Below are positions 12,168 to 24,240 of a DNA stretch of 64,000 bases, one piece after another. Position 1 is the first letter of the stretch. Each line of letters starts with the position of its first letter. The notes below the pieces were generated by a model. The model searched no databases. It was not told the origin of the DNA and was given only the letters and a program-made list of their open reading frames with translations. Position numbers and translations under genes: made by a program. The DNA comes from Macrotrachela quadricornifera (Eukaryota; Rotifera; Eurotatoria; Philodinida; Philodinidae), in contig JAJEKB010000524.1 of the NCBI GenBank assembly GCA_022393335.1, forward strand, positions 358,966 to 422,965. The letters run 5' to 3'.

Positions 12168-14716
12168 ATCCTCATTCCTTTCTCTTCACTATGTAAGTAT
12201 TTTTTTTCTAAATATGATGTGAATTGAATTAAAGAATATCTAAAAAGATAGAATAACTTTTACTCTATCAAATTCATTATTTCAACCTTTTTTAAATACT
12301 TTGTAAATATATCTTTTGAAGACCATTCTCAGGATAAACGTTAGAAAAATATGTTTTGGAAAAGCATGTAAATCGACAAAAGTTCATTATGCATTCGATA
12401 GAATGAAAAGTCCATAGAGGATGCATCGAAAAAAGTAATCAAAAAATGTGCCCATAATAGTCTGAATTATCTGAAAAGATGAGAGTGAACTATCTTGAAT
12501 TAACACTTTTTATAGTATACTCAAAAGATAATAATTTAGATATCAGTATTAGTAAAATTCTTTCTCACTCTCAGATACTCTAATGAATCACGTGAAGTAT
12601 TTGATGAAATGAAAAATTACTTCGTTTAGCATTTTCTCACTATATATTTCGAGGTTCGTCTAACACTAAGGAATTCATTTGTCAATAAATAATGAATGAT
12701 CGACTTCCATACTTGCTCATTTCAGAAATATTTTACTGACATACCTATTTCAGCAGCGAATAATCTAATGTTAATAATTTTACCTTCAAATCAATACTGT
12801 TTTGTTCTCAGAATAGATATCATACCTAGCGATCAGTGGTAGATTCTTATAAAACACAAGACTATGCCTTAGAATGCTGGACAGATCGCAGTTGTTTGTC
12901 TTTTCTTTGTTTACTATTTGCTAGATGTATCAGCTGTTGATTTTTATCTTTATAAGCCCAAAATCATGAGTAACAAATAAGGACGCCCACTATATTCTTG
13001 CTACAATTCATACAGTTGATTAGTACCTTAGCCTATGATCACATCCGATTCACCTATTTGTCATTAAATCTTATTTCCAAGCTTTATCTTATTGTTTTTA
13101 TGAATACGAAGATGAAGTGGATCTTTGACCTAATGATGGTAAATGGATGTCATCATATCGACTATAATTGATTGTTCTTGATTCGATAGATGAAAGCTGT
13201 CATATATTACTAGCATCAAGTTTTAACGTGTTAGACATCTGTCAAATTCTAAAACTAATGATCTGACATTGATTGTAGAAAGGTATCGAAAAAGCTTCGA
13301 ATAATCTTCCATAATTTACGAATATTATTATCTGTTAATTTGGTCATGTTTAGGAAAATACAAAGAATAGAATGATATTCTTTTTTGTGGTTTTTGGGCA
13401 AGATATCGAATTCTTGTGTTTTTTCTTTAATTAGAAAGAATAAAAATCAATCAGATACGATATATTATGTAATTAAAAACAAAATGTTCTTGCATAGTAG
13501 CCGTCAAATCTCTATTAACCTCCTAAATTTTCTGTTGGACGATCTGATCTTTCGTGACCTGAGCAGTACTTCAGACTGAATACATAGATCATGATAGTAC
13601 CTTGACATTATTAGCAGACTGATTTTCTGAAGAAATGATGAATTTCTAATTGTTAATATAAATTGAATGTTAGACTCTAAACTACATTTTATAAATAGTG
13701 AATAACAATAAATTGTAATGTAAATTAGCTTAATCTGTAAATTCGATATCTGAACAGAAATGACTTTCTATAGATTGTATTTATCTTTGAAAAAAATAAA
13801 TGTTGCTAAACAACAAAAGGTAACTGTTGAAAAGAAACGACTTTGGGTTAGACAAACTCTAGATACAACCAACAGCTATGTGTAATATATTCATCACACA
13901 GTTTATAGAAGTGCCAACGTATTAATACAAAAATTTGTATTTTATTCGTCTGTATGCACGAAGATTCATATTAGCATTTAAGACCAATAAGAAATCAGGA
14001 AAATGAGAGTAAGAAGTATGGAATATGACACTAAACGATGATTAACAATAAGTAATCAGATAGTTCGATAAAAAACAAAAGTTAATGGTCGTCACACAAA
14101 ACTGTATACCATCTCTTTCTTCAAACTCGATATGTAGTGAAGTAAAATAGTAACTAATAATTGAGTATTAATTAAAGCAAATGAATAGAGAATGAAAACA
14201 GTTTCATTGCTACTGATTATATTTCTATTTGACAATCTATCGAAATAATATATATATATATATGTAGTACATTGAAGATCTATCCTATTGCAGAGTCGTG
14301 AGAGTGAAAAAGAGTTTTACTAATACTGATATCTAAATTATTATCTTTTGAGTATACTATAAAAAGTGTTAATTCAAGATAGTTCACTCTCATCTTTTCA
14401 GATAATTCAGACTATTATGGGCATATTTTTTGATTACTTTTTTCGATGCATCGTCTATGGACTTTTCACTCTATCGAATCCATAATAAACTTTTGTCGAT
14501 TTACATGCTTTTACAATACATATTTTTTTAACGTTTCTCACGAGAATGGTCTTCAAAAGATATATTTACATTGTATTTTAAAAAGGTTAAAATAATTAAT
14601 TTGATAGAGTAAAAGTTATTCTATCTTTTTAGATATTCTTTAATTCAATTCACATCATATTTAGAAAAAGAAATACTTACATAGTGAGGAAAGAAGAATA
14701 ATGATGAGACATGCTC
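12168..14716. repeat. Long inverted repeat B (arms about 0.4 kb)
   Basis: 12168-12576 and 14299-14716 are inverted copies. Examples: ATTATCTGAAAAGATGAGAG (left, about 12466) matches CTCTCATCTTTTCAGATAAT (right, about 14387); GTAAATCGACAAAAGTTCAT matches TAAACTTTTGTCGATTTACA; ATATCAGTATTAGTAAAA matches TTTTACTAATACTGATAT. The spacer of about 1.7 kb is unrelated to the arms and holds no assignable gene. Arm identity is high but imperfect. Its sequence is different from repeat A. Confidence 0.88.
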
Positions 14717-15074
14717 TGCCATTTTTGATGATCAAAAAGATCTGTCAACATTTTGCATATGATATTTTACTATAAAAATGATCAATTCAATCATGGATCA
14801 TTTCTTAGGTATTTTAAATGATTTAGTAAAACATTAATTTAATTATTATCAATAGAATAAGGCGATAGATTTTAAATATGTGATGAGCATGACGCCGAGA
14901 CGGATAAATAAAGATACATGTTCTGATATATTTAGCATTCATAGAATCTATTGGATGCTTTCTTTTATGAGATCTATTTTATATATATTTTTCTTTTGCT
15001 TTCTTACTGATTTGTGTTGCATGTCGCTAGAATGCAATATTAATGCTCTAGAAGTTCGCTAATTTCCTAGAAAA

Positions 15075-15090
15075 AGAGAGAGAGAGAGCG
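15075..15090. repeat. GA-rich simple repeat
   Basis: Run of GAGAGAGAGA ending in GCGAGA about 230 bp upstream of the TM2 gene. Simple repeat; a role in the promoter is possible but not shown. Confidence 0.5.
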
Positions 15091-15314
15091 AGACAATTGA
15101 CGTTCTTTTTTCTCAATGCATGTCAAACGATAAAGAAAGGCTGAAAAATAAGGAGCACTTAGAAAATAACATTCTATAGTAGAATTCAACAGAATAATCC
15201 CAATTTAACTATAAAGAGTTCAAACTTGCATATATTAGATTATCAAAAAAAGAAACAATGTACATTGGTTTATAACGAGTAATTCACTGTCTATTATAGT
15301 ATCATTATAAAAAA

Positions 15315-15878
15315 ATGCAGTTACATATTATTCTTCTTAACATCGCACAATTATTACTTATTATTTGTGAGTATGTTCAAATGACACCTGTCCTTGAAAA
15401 AACGTTTCCAACGATTAAATATATTAACAAAACAAATGAAATTAAATTAAAGTTACATTTATCAATATGTATCTCAGATAAAGATTGTCATATACATGGT
15501 TCGTGTAGAGATAGTAGATGTATATGTGAAAAAGGTTGGATAACATGGGATAATGGTCAACAATGTTCATATAAACAAAGTTCGAAGACGGTAGCTCTTA
15601 TTTTATCATTTACTTTGGGAAGTACTGGTATTGATTGGTTTATTTTATCTCGTAAAGAAAGTCTATATATATTATGTGGTATATTAAAACTTCTTATAAC
15701 AGCTGGTTGTTGTATTTGGAGTCCGTTAGCTATCAAAAGCAACAATCAAAGTTCGATGACGGCTGCTAGTTGTCTTAGCATATGGTTGGCTCTTATTACA
15801 GTTATTTGGTGGTTTATAGATTGGATTCGAATCTTAGTGAATAGTTTTCCCGACGGCAACGGTGCTCCATTAGTATAA
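15315..15878 (+). CDS. EGF-like / TM2-domain membrane protein
   Basis: Single-exon gene, 187 aa. Residues 1-20 form a signal peptide (LHIILLNIAQLLLIICEYV). A compact six-cysteine EGF-like module follows at about 52-84 (CISDKDC, GSCRDSRCICEKGW, GQQC). Residues 92-180 hold hydrophobic helices of the TM2 type: LILSFTLGSTGIDWFIL (with the G-x-D-W-F version of the usual DRF-like turn), ILCGILKLLITAGCCIW, and IWLALITVIWWFIDWIRIL. TM2 proteins are conserved two-helix membrane proteins; here an extra hydrophobic stretch may make three passes. The tail SFPDGNGAPLV is short and presumably cytosolic or luminal. The ATG is the first in frame and follows an AG acceptor at about 15299. Lack of introns contrasts with all its neighbours and could mean retrocopy origin. 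Family call fairly firm, role unknown. Confidence 0.78.
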   Translation: MQLHIILLNIAQLLLIICEYVQMTPVLEKTFPTIKYINKTNEIKLKLHLSICISDKDCHIHGSCRDSRCICEKGWITWDNGQQCSYKQSSKTVALILSFTLGSTGIDWFILSRKESLYILCGILKLLITAGCCIWSPLAIKSNNQSSMTAASCLSIWLALITVIWWFIDWIRILVNSFPDGNGAPLV

Positions 15879-18629
15879 TATAATTGTTTATTGACAGCGC
15901 ATGAAGAAATGTTAACAAATATTTTATATATTCATTGGTTTTTTTTCCAATTAATATCTCATACATTACTATATATATATATTCAAAAATTTGTTTCTAT
16001 TAAAAGTCTATCGCATGTGTAAAAAAGAACTTCGAAAAATATATATCAATATGTAACAACTATTTCTTGTATTTCGTTGCGATGCTGGCAATTAAAACAT
16101 AATGCGAAATCATTTTATTTTGTATTCAGATCATTGAATGATACAGAAATATTATCAATAAACATTTTATATATCAATTAACTGGCATTGAATATTTCAA
16201 TAATTCATTATAAAAAAAACATCAAATACACTTAGAACTATACTAATAAAAAATTTGAAAACAGTAACAATTAAAATTTTACTTCAGAAATCTAAACATG
16301 ATAATTGTTAAATTTTAATATACTAAGTTATTTCGATTGATCATATGAACTAGAATTTTCCATACATGGATAGTGATATTTGTAATCAAAAGTGGCAACA
16401 GATATCATTATATAATTAACTTTAAATCATACTATTCTTTTTTGATTTTCTAGTTAAATAACAAAATCCTTTGACATATTTCTTCTTCAATAAAAAACGA
16501 AAATCAATAAATATTTCGATATAATTAATCGTTCTTGTACGCCCTCTGTTGTTTGATTTTTTCATCATCCTAATAAAACAGCCAATATAGAGTAAATAAA
16601 AAAAAATATTATTCGAACAAATATATCAAATCTAGCATGAAACTTTATATGTACAATTGTTTATTTGTTACCAAGTAAACAGGAATGTTAATAAACATAT
16701 TTTTTTCGTTTATTTTTAAAAATAATAAAACAGATTGAAAATTTATTAAAAATATTTATTCAAACATAACATCACAATTTTCAGGTTAGATCATTTATTA
16801 TTATATAATTAACATTATGAAATTATTAAACATAAAACTAGTGTAATGTTTTTAATATTTATTATTTTACTCTTTGCTTCTCTATGAAATAATAGACAAT
16901 AACTAAATTAATATAATAATTGTTTCTTTTATTCTATAAATGTATTATATTATCAATATTTAATTATTAAAATTCATTAACATTATTTTTTAAGAGAATA
17001 CTAAATTAATTCAATTGCATGTAATCAACCTAATATATAATTTAGTTTATCTATTTAATATAAGTTAAATCAACATAGCAAAAAAAATAATTAAAATACT
17101 ATTGTGTTTAAATATGTAGATAAAATAATCTCTCTATTTGATAGATGAGTTAGTTGAAAATAATATATTAGAAAAAAAAAAGAATTAAGATTTAATATTA
17201 ATATTCTACTCATATAATTCTCAATTGCTTATCAGATATTTTCTTTGTTAGGAATATATTTTTTGATTATCAATATGACCTTCAGATTGCTTTCTTTTTC
17301 TTGATGATAAATAGTACAATCGTTGTATGTGGTATCATAAATAACAAATATGTTTTTTTTTTATTCTTTGTATCTTGTTCTATATCCAAAGAGGATAATC
17401 AGATATACAGATCTTGTCCTTTGTATCTACAATCAGTTGTTACAATATATGAGGATATACATAGTTGCTTGTAATATAGATATGATTTAAAGGAAGTGGC
17501 GCTTTTTCCATAAGTTATACCTTTCCCCCTCCGTCTCTCGCTCGATTTCTTTCCTGTTAATTATTTTTTTATTGAGACTCATGTGAGGATGCAAGATCCT
17601 GAAATCATTCGATGGACTTTTTTACTGTTAGCAAAACAACTAATATTTTAAGGAAGAGTGGATTTATATATAAAATACCACAAAAACAGTTAATATTTTG
17701 AAATTTTAATTATTAAAAATTGTCTTTAGTGGAAAATAAACATGGTATTCAGAATCAGCGTACCACAAACTTTATTTTTTAGTATGAAGTTTCTGGTGTA
17801 TTTTCACATGCTGATTCTGCAATATGATATTTATTTATCATAAAACACAACTTTTGACATCCAAAATCTTGAAAAGCTAGCTGTTTTCTGATATGTTTTG
17901 CCTCATAAATTCTGTCTCTTCAGAAGTTTGAATCCTACTAATAAAGATTGACATACTTTATTGCTTTTCTTTTTTTATTTGATAGATTTTATGAAACTGC
18001 ATTTGTGGTAAAAATTTCACTTTGAGTAAACAATGTCTGTCGTGCATTGTAAAATAAGTATTAATAAGAGAATTTTTTATGGCAGGCAGTGATCGTCGGT
18101 ATAGTCATTGCATAAGATGATTTGAATTTTAATTTGCAGAGAACTTGTCGTTGTATATACAGTAAAATTTTGATTATTATTCATGCAACTATAGATGAGA
18201 TATTGGTCTTGACATAATAAGGGAGTAAATATCTATTGATGATGTTCCTTCTCCTAAAATATTGTTTTTTTTGTGCTAAGAGTGAAAATGTTCACAGAAT
18301 GATTTTGTGCTCTTGTATCTTCATATCAGTCCCAACAAAAAAAGAAAGAAATTGAGGGGGGAGGGTATAAGTGCAGTTCCTTCTGATGAATCATGTTTTA
18401 TTTGATAGATTTTATTTCATTGTCTGTAATGTAAGAAAGAAAGCTTACGTATTTGTACGTACAATGAGTCAAAAAAAATATTTATTATCATTCTGTTCTC
18501 AGACTTTGAGATTATAAAAAGCAGCACGTACTAAGTGAAAATGATAAGTATATTAGTACATAAAATATGTTTTATCACTATTACTTTTTTTCTTTATAAA
18601 AATTATTATTTTAGATATAAATTCTGATA
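15879..18629. other. Intergenic DNA
   Basis: A+T-rich DNA between the TM2 gene and APRT; no assignable frame. It contains the weak inverted repeat at 17470-18400 and C-rich/G-rich patches that belong to its arms (CTTTCCCCCTCCG near 17521 and GAGGGGGGAGGG near 18353). Confidence 0.55.
17470..18400. repeat. Weak inverted repeat C
   Basis: 17490-17660 and the reverse complement of 18240-18400 share ordered blocks: TTATACC..CCCCCT, GATTTCTTTC, GAGACTCATGTGAGGATGCA against GGGACTGATATGAAGATACA, AAATCATTC, TTAGCAAAA and AATATTTTAAGGA. Identity is clearly lower than in repeats A and B, so this is an older or more eroded structure. The spacer is about 0.6 kb and has no gene. Confidence 0.6.
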
Positions 18630-19409
18630 ATGAGTGAATCCGACAATGAAAATATGGAATTAATTCGTTCATCATTAAAACTATGTCCAAATTTTCCAAA
18701 GAAGGGAATTACATTTATGTAATTTATTCGTTTATTTTAAATTGGTTATGTATATTTTGAAATTTTAGTGATATTTTCGGTATTTTTGCTAATCCGAAAG
18801 TCCATCGTGCATTAATTGATGTTATTGTAAATCGTGTAAAAAAATTGAATACAAAAATTGATGCTGTTGTTGGACTTGAAGCACGTGGATTTGTATTTGG
18901 TCCACAAGTAGCATTAGAATTACAAGTACCATTTGCTCCTGCACGAAAACATGGAAAACTTCCTGGAAAAGTAGCAAAAATTGATTATGATCTTGAATAT
19001 GGTTAAAAGAAATTTTCATATAATAGATAAAATTTTATTTAAAAAAATTTTTTTTCTAGGTAAAGATACAATTGAAATGCAACTTAATATTCTTAAACCA
19101 GGAACAAAAATTCTTTTAATGGATGATTTACTTGCTACCGGTGGTTAGTTTATTTATTTTTTATTGTAATAAAATTGTATTTAAAATCATCTTTTTTTTA
19201 CAGGTACATTAGGTGCAGCACAAAAATTATGTGTTGAACTTGGATGTGAAGTTGTCGAAACATTAGTTGTTATTGAATTAGCTGGTTTAAATGGACGTGA
19301 AAAATTAACAGATATTAATCATTTTACAGCATTAATGCAATTTTCTGAGGCTGATCTTGAAGCTATTGCAGCTAAACATGATCGAGTACATGAAACAAAT
19401 GGAAAATGA
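18630..19409 (+). CDS. APRT: Adenine phosphoribosyltransferase
   Basis: Cytosolic purine-salvage enzyme: adenine + PRPP gives AMP + pyrophosphate. Four exons: 18630-18718, 18769-19001, 19060-19143, 19204-19409 (203 aa, slightly above the usual 180). Family landmarks are in order: FPKKGITFIDIF near the N terminus, VVGLEARGFVFGP, RKHGKLPGK, the flexible-loop region YDLEYGKDTIEM, and the PRPP-binding motif LLMDDLLATGGT, followed by the GAAQKLCVELGCEVVE helix. All catalytic elements are present, so it should be active. The ATG is the first after a T-rich AG at 18613-18614. It lies only about 290 bp upstream of the carrier gene, on the same strand. Confidence 0.95.
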
Positions 19410-19700
19410 ATCTCATACTCATCAAATAAAACAAACTTCTTTTTTTTTTAACAACTTTTTTTTTTGTTGATCTGCATGCTAAAACTTTTCTTTTATTATT
19501 AAAAATATCATGAAGTACAACGAAGATATATCCTTTATAAAACAAACTGATAACATCCCTAATTATAATAAATTATTTTCAACGAAGATTTTTGAAATAT
19601 ATAAATATAATTTTGTTCTTAATTAAAATTAAAATGATATAGATAGACTACGAAAATGTAGTTGTATATATATATATATTTGTTTTCTAGATGCTATTAT

Positions 19701-21104
19701 ATGTTTGACTGGCGACCATTTTTGTTTGGTGGCCTTGCTTCGAGTGTTGCCGAATTGGGTAAATTTTATTTGTTAGAGAAATTTATAAAATAATTATGAA
19801 GAATTTTATTTTCTTGAAAAATTTTTATTGTATAGTAACATTTCCAATCGATCTAACCAAAACTCGTCTACAAATTCAGGGACAAATATTTGATAATTCT
19901 AGTCAAAGATTACAATATGGTGAAAAAAAATATACAAATATGTTTCAGACAGCTTATCGGTATATATTTTATATAGAAAGACAAAAATCAATATTTTTTA
20001 TTTTTCATTTAATTATATTTTAGAATTGCAAACGAAGAAGGAGTGCGTAGGCTATATTCTGGGTATAGGAATATTTACTTATATTTTATTATTGTTTATT
20101 TAATTTAGTAACTTTTATTTAGTGTATCAGCAGCTTTATTACGTCAAGCAACTTATGGAACAATTAAAATTGGTATATATCAAAAAATGAAACGTGTTTT
20201 TGCTGATGATATTCAACGTTTGTATTTTAAATAAAATTATTTAAGAATATTTATAAATATTCTTTTATTATTTTTCTAGAAGAAAAACTTTATATTAATG
20301 TATTAAGTGGTATGTTTTCTGGTGCATTAGCTAATGCTATAGCAAATCCAACTGATTTATTAAAAGTAAATAAATATAAATTATATTTATGATTTTATTA
20401 TTTTATTTTAGATTCGTATGCAAGCAAATCATCCAAGTGTTCAAGGTAAACGACTTTTTCCAGCAATGATTTCTATAGCAAAAAAAGAAAGTATTCGAGG
20501 ACTTTGGAGTGTAGGTTAAATAATTTATAGGAATCTTTTTTTAATATTTTCTTTTTATATATAAAGGGTGTTTTACCTACAGCTCAACGAGCGGCTATTG
20601 TTAGTGGTGTTGAATTAGCTGTATATGATTGGATAAAAAAACAATTAATATATCGATTTAATAATTCAGACACAATTGGTACACATTTTTTATCATCATT
20701 TGTTGCCGGTTTTGCTGGTGCTTTGGCTAGTACACCAATTGATGTTGTACGAGTACGTAAAGATATTTATTAATTTTAATGATTTGCTTTGCTTTTTTTT
20801 ATTTTGAAGACTCGTCTAATGAATCAAGAGAAAATACGTTCTCCTCTTCAATCAACATCAACTTCGATACCTTACAAGGGTATTATAGATTGTTTTGTTA
20901 AAGTAAGATTTCATTTTTTGTTTATGAAATATTGATCATTTCATTTAGACTACTCAAAATGAAGGATTTTTTGCATTATATAAAGGTTTCTTTCCTTCTT
21001 GGCTTCGATTAGGTCCTTGGAATATTGTATTTTTTATTGTTTTTGAACAATTAAAACAAGTAGATGTTAAGTTAGAAAATAAAAATTCAACTAGCAATTA
21101 TTAA
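19701..21104 (+). CDS. Mitochondrial carrier of the SLC25A14/SLC25A30 (UCP5/KMCP1) type
   Basis: Inner-membrane carrier, 311 aa, nine exons: 19701-19758, 19836-19959, 20024-20062, 20123-20217, 20280-20365, 20412-20510, 20567-20752, 20810-20902, 20949-21104. Three tandem repeats each carry the carrier signature PxDxx[27 protein letters not shown] and TPIDVVRTRLM. Subfamily landmarks are strong: [15 protein letters not shown] at the start, [31 protein letters not shown] and [21 protein letters not shown], all typical of UCP5/KMCP1-like carriers, which have been linked to dicarboxylate, phosphate or sulfate exchange and to mild uncoupling. The start ATG lies 11 nt after a T-rich AG at 19689-19690. 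The exact substrate cannot be told from the sequence. Confidence 0.94.
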
Positions 21105-21397
21105 CATTTATAATCATATCATTGATGATTTCTATTTTTTTTTTTATTTATAATATCAATTTCTCTTCTATTTGCATTTGTTTTGTTGATCTGACATTGC
21201 AAACTATTATTTTTTGTTTCTTTATTGACACAAGTTGATTATTAGAACAGTGCAACGAATTAATTTTTTTTTTGTTGTATTTATTGAACTCTTTTTTTGT
21301 TCAAACTTATTTTGAAATATGAAATAAACATCAAAACGATATCACGCATTTAACTAGATTTTTGATATTTCTTATTACCAAGTATTTTACATATATA
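21105..21397 (+). other. 3' flank of the carrier gene
   Basis: A+T-rich, no coding signal; presumably the 3' UTR and terminator region of the carrier, ending at the insertion site of the Mutator-like element. Confidence 0.4.
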
Positions 21398-21406
21398 TTA
21401 GAATAT

Positions 21407-23932
21407 GGCATATATTTAAGTGCTAAGTAAGAAAATATAAATGCTAAGTAAAATATATAAATACTCAGTAGAAAAATTACATTCTCAGTGAATTTATTAA
21501 ATACTTAGTGGAAATAATATTTCTCAGTAACTAAAATTTTTTCTAAGTTAAATGATTAATATCTAAGTAAAATATTTAATTACTCAGTAAATAAATGAAA
21601 TTGATAGGTTAAAAAAATAAATTCTATGGAAAGAGGAAAATTATTGCTAAGTAAAAGTGACTATGACAAGATAAGGATACATATATACGTGAAGAAAGTG
21701 GAATAAACCAATACATATGAAAGGATAAATCCATACGTATATATACGAAAAGAATGAAAGGAAAAGATCCTAACATGTATCATGTATATTCCAATATGTA
21801 TATCCTAGATATGTTGGAATAATACCTACATTTACCAGAAAATTCTTCTTCTTTAATCGCTTATATATATATATATATCTGTCGATGGAAGTTTAGTTTA
21901 AACATACTACAATGCCAAATTTTGTACAAACACAACAATATGAGAGTTCATCTGAATCCGACGATGCGATGGACCAGCAGAATCTTCAAGAGAAAGCAAT
22001 AGTTACACGTAAATTTGATTGGATAAAAGGAAAATATTTTTCTAATGATGCAGATATTCAATTAGCAGTTAAACGAGAAGAACAATGGAGTCGATATTTT
22101 ACCAAACAAAGTTCATGATGGATTGAAAGTTCATTATCGCTGCAATAAAGTTAAATTTCGAGGTATACAAGGTAATGCTGCAATTTATCTTTTTTATCCA
22201 AACAATAGTGATGAAGTTATATTATATCGTGCAAATAATAAGCATAGTCATACTGATTCAAGTAAACGTTATTTCTTTTCTCAAGAAATGAAACAGAATA
22301 TTCAGGAACTGTTCGATATGAAATTAAAGCCAAAGAAAATATATGAAGTATTCGAAGAGAGAAATTTTAAGAAAACACGTAATCAACTAAACAATTATTT
22401 AACACAATTATGTCGACAAAAATTTGGTCCTTCTACTTTAAGTTTGGTAGAATTAAAATCTTGGTGTAAAGAGAAACATATAGTACCACAATCTGACGAT
22501 GAACCATTTGTAGTATCTTTTCATATTCATTAAGAAGATGATAGTGACGACGATGATGCCAATAAGTTCAGATTTTTTCTTTCTTCAAGACGATTACTAC
22601 AAATTGCTCCAATATCAACCAAGTTGCATGCTGACGCCACGTAAAAATTAAATTGGAATAGTTTTTCAGTATTGATTGTTGGAACGAGCGATTGTGATTG
22701 TAAATTCCATCAATCTGGATTGGCTGTTTGTACTGATGAGAAAGAACCAGATTTTAGATTTATTTTTAAAAGTACTATCGACGGCGTAAACCGAATAGCT
22801 GGATCAACCTTTACACCTGAAGTACTTATAGCTGATGGATCTGTTGCTTACGCAATGCTTATCAAAAGCTTTTTAATAAGGACAAAATGGTCGTGTGTTG
22901 GTCTCATATGCGGCGTAATGTTGAGAAAAAAATGAAGAGCTTGAGAATTGATTCAAAGAAAACAAAAGAAATATTAGATGATATTGATACATTACAATTA
23001 TGTGAATCAAAAACTGTGTTTCGGAATGCATCATCTTTATTCTTGAAGGAATGGAAACAAACAGAAAAAGAATTTACAGAACATTTCGAAAACGAATGAT
23101 TAACAGTTCTTGACTCGTGGTATGAAGGATATAATGGTGTGTTCACACCAAGCATTAACAATCAATTAGAAGCTATGAACAAAGTTACCAAAGATGAACA
23201 TACTTTTAGAGAACGACATCCATTATCAAGATTTCTTGTAGTTGCAAGTGATATTGTAAATAAATGGTCTATGTCTCGCAATCAAAATCAAACAGATCCG
23301 GTTGTGTTCTCGACAGAACCAACAATCCAACTTGCAAAATCCTCCAAGTCAGCTTTACAACTACAACCGAAGACGAAAGGTTTTACTGATTATTATATAT
23401 CAGCTGGAGATGCAGCAAATATTACAAAAAACGATATCCAAAGATACAAAAGAAAACAGTGGTCCTCATTTGCGCAATTTAAGGATCTTCAGTTTGGAAT
23501 TTGGAAAGTAACTTCACCAAACATTGGGTCGGAATGGAAAAATGGATCCTGTAATTGTCCAAATTTTTTGAACGAATACATTTGTAAACATGTGATTGGT
23601 ATGGCAATTAGATTGAAACATTGCAAATCACCTTCAATAGCAAAAGATGTACCTATAGGTCAGAAAAGAAAGCGAGGACGACTACGAAAAGCAACACAAG
23701 CTTTGTTAATCGATTAACTGCTCAAACTAAATTTTTTATTTAGAAATTTCTTTTTTTTACTTAACAAAAATTATATATCTACTTATCAATTTCTAATATT
23801 TTGTCTAGAAAACATGACGTTTTTTACTTAGAATTTAAATAAACTAGCAAAAAATCTTTTCTTACTTAGATTTCTATTAAACAAATTACTTATAAAACAT
23901 TGAATTTTTTACTTAGCACTTAAATATATGCC
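21407..23932 (+). mobile_element. Mutator-like (MULE) DNA transposon, complete ends, dead transposase
   Basis: The first 24 bp (21407-21430, beginning GGCATATATTTAAGTGCTAA) are an exact inverted copy of the last 24 bp (23909-23932). The flanks are identical 9-bp duplications, TTAGAATAT at 21398-21406 and 23933-23941, the target-site length typical of Mutator-like elements. Inside the left end (21421-21660) lie about ten copies of the motif CTAAGTAA or CTCAGTAA; the right end (23730-23920) has about six in the opposite orientation (TTACTTAG), likely transposase-binding subterminal repeats. The single internal gene is a broken MULE transposase (21912-23717). The total of 2526 bp and intact boundaries show an insertion that decayed in place. 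Confidence 0.92.
21912..23717 (+). pseudogene. MULE transposase (FLYWCH-like / MULE DDE / SWIM), broken
   Basis: Domain order is that of a MULE transposase. A FLYWCH/FAR1-like N-terminal part (KVHYRCNKVKFRG, NKHSHTDSSKR) is followed by the RNase H-fold core, with LIVGTSDCDCKFH then GLAVC, LIADGS (second acidic residue), CWSHMRRN, and INNQLEAMN (catalytic Glu). A SWIM zinc finger (CNCPNFLNEYICKH, 23551-23594) and a basic AT-hook-like tail (KRKRGRLRK) follow. Breaks are: a frame change near 22100-22120; in-frame TAA at 22531-22533; in-frame TAA near 22642; a 1-nt frame change near 22870; and in-frame TGA near 23097. It cannot make a full protein. Reading resumes in register after each break, so decay was by point mutations and small indels. 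No repaired version is given. Confidence 0.9.
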
Positions 23933-24240
23933 TTAGAATATTAATTAATGAATATTTCGAAAAAGAAAATATACAACAGATATATAAAACAGAATTATTT
24001 TTTAAGATACTCTTTTCCATCGATAATGTATCTTAATTGGAACCATTGTATATATAAAGTAAACGACGGGGAAAAATTTGATGTTTAAACATTGAAATTA
24101 GTTGGAGTCAAAATAAAATCCTTTGGAACTAGAGAAAGCTTCGAATAATTCTGTTTGGTTCTACGTATCGCTATGTTATTTCATTGATTCGGATCTTGTA
24201 GAGTCAATGGAATCACTCGGAGTCAGCTTTTTTTTTCTTC

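Larger units (their letters stand above)
6334..15314. other. Gene-poor stretch
   Basis: About 9 kb of A+T-rich DNA with no convincing gene on either strand; open frames are short and lack family resemblance or a coherent exon chain. It contains the two long inverted repeats at 8030-9866 and 12168-14716, a degenerate direct repeat near 7465-7755 and a short GA run at 15075-15090. The 5' flank of the H-NOX gene lies just right of 6333. Confidence 0.55.
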
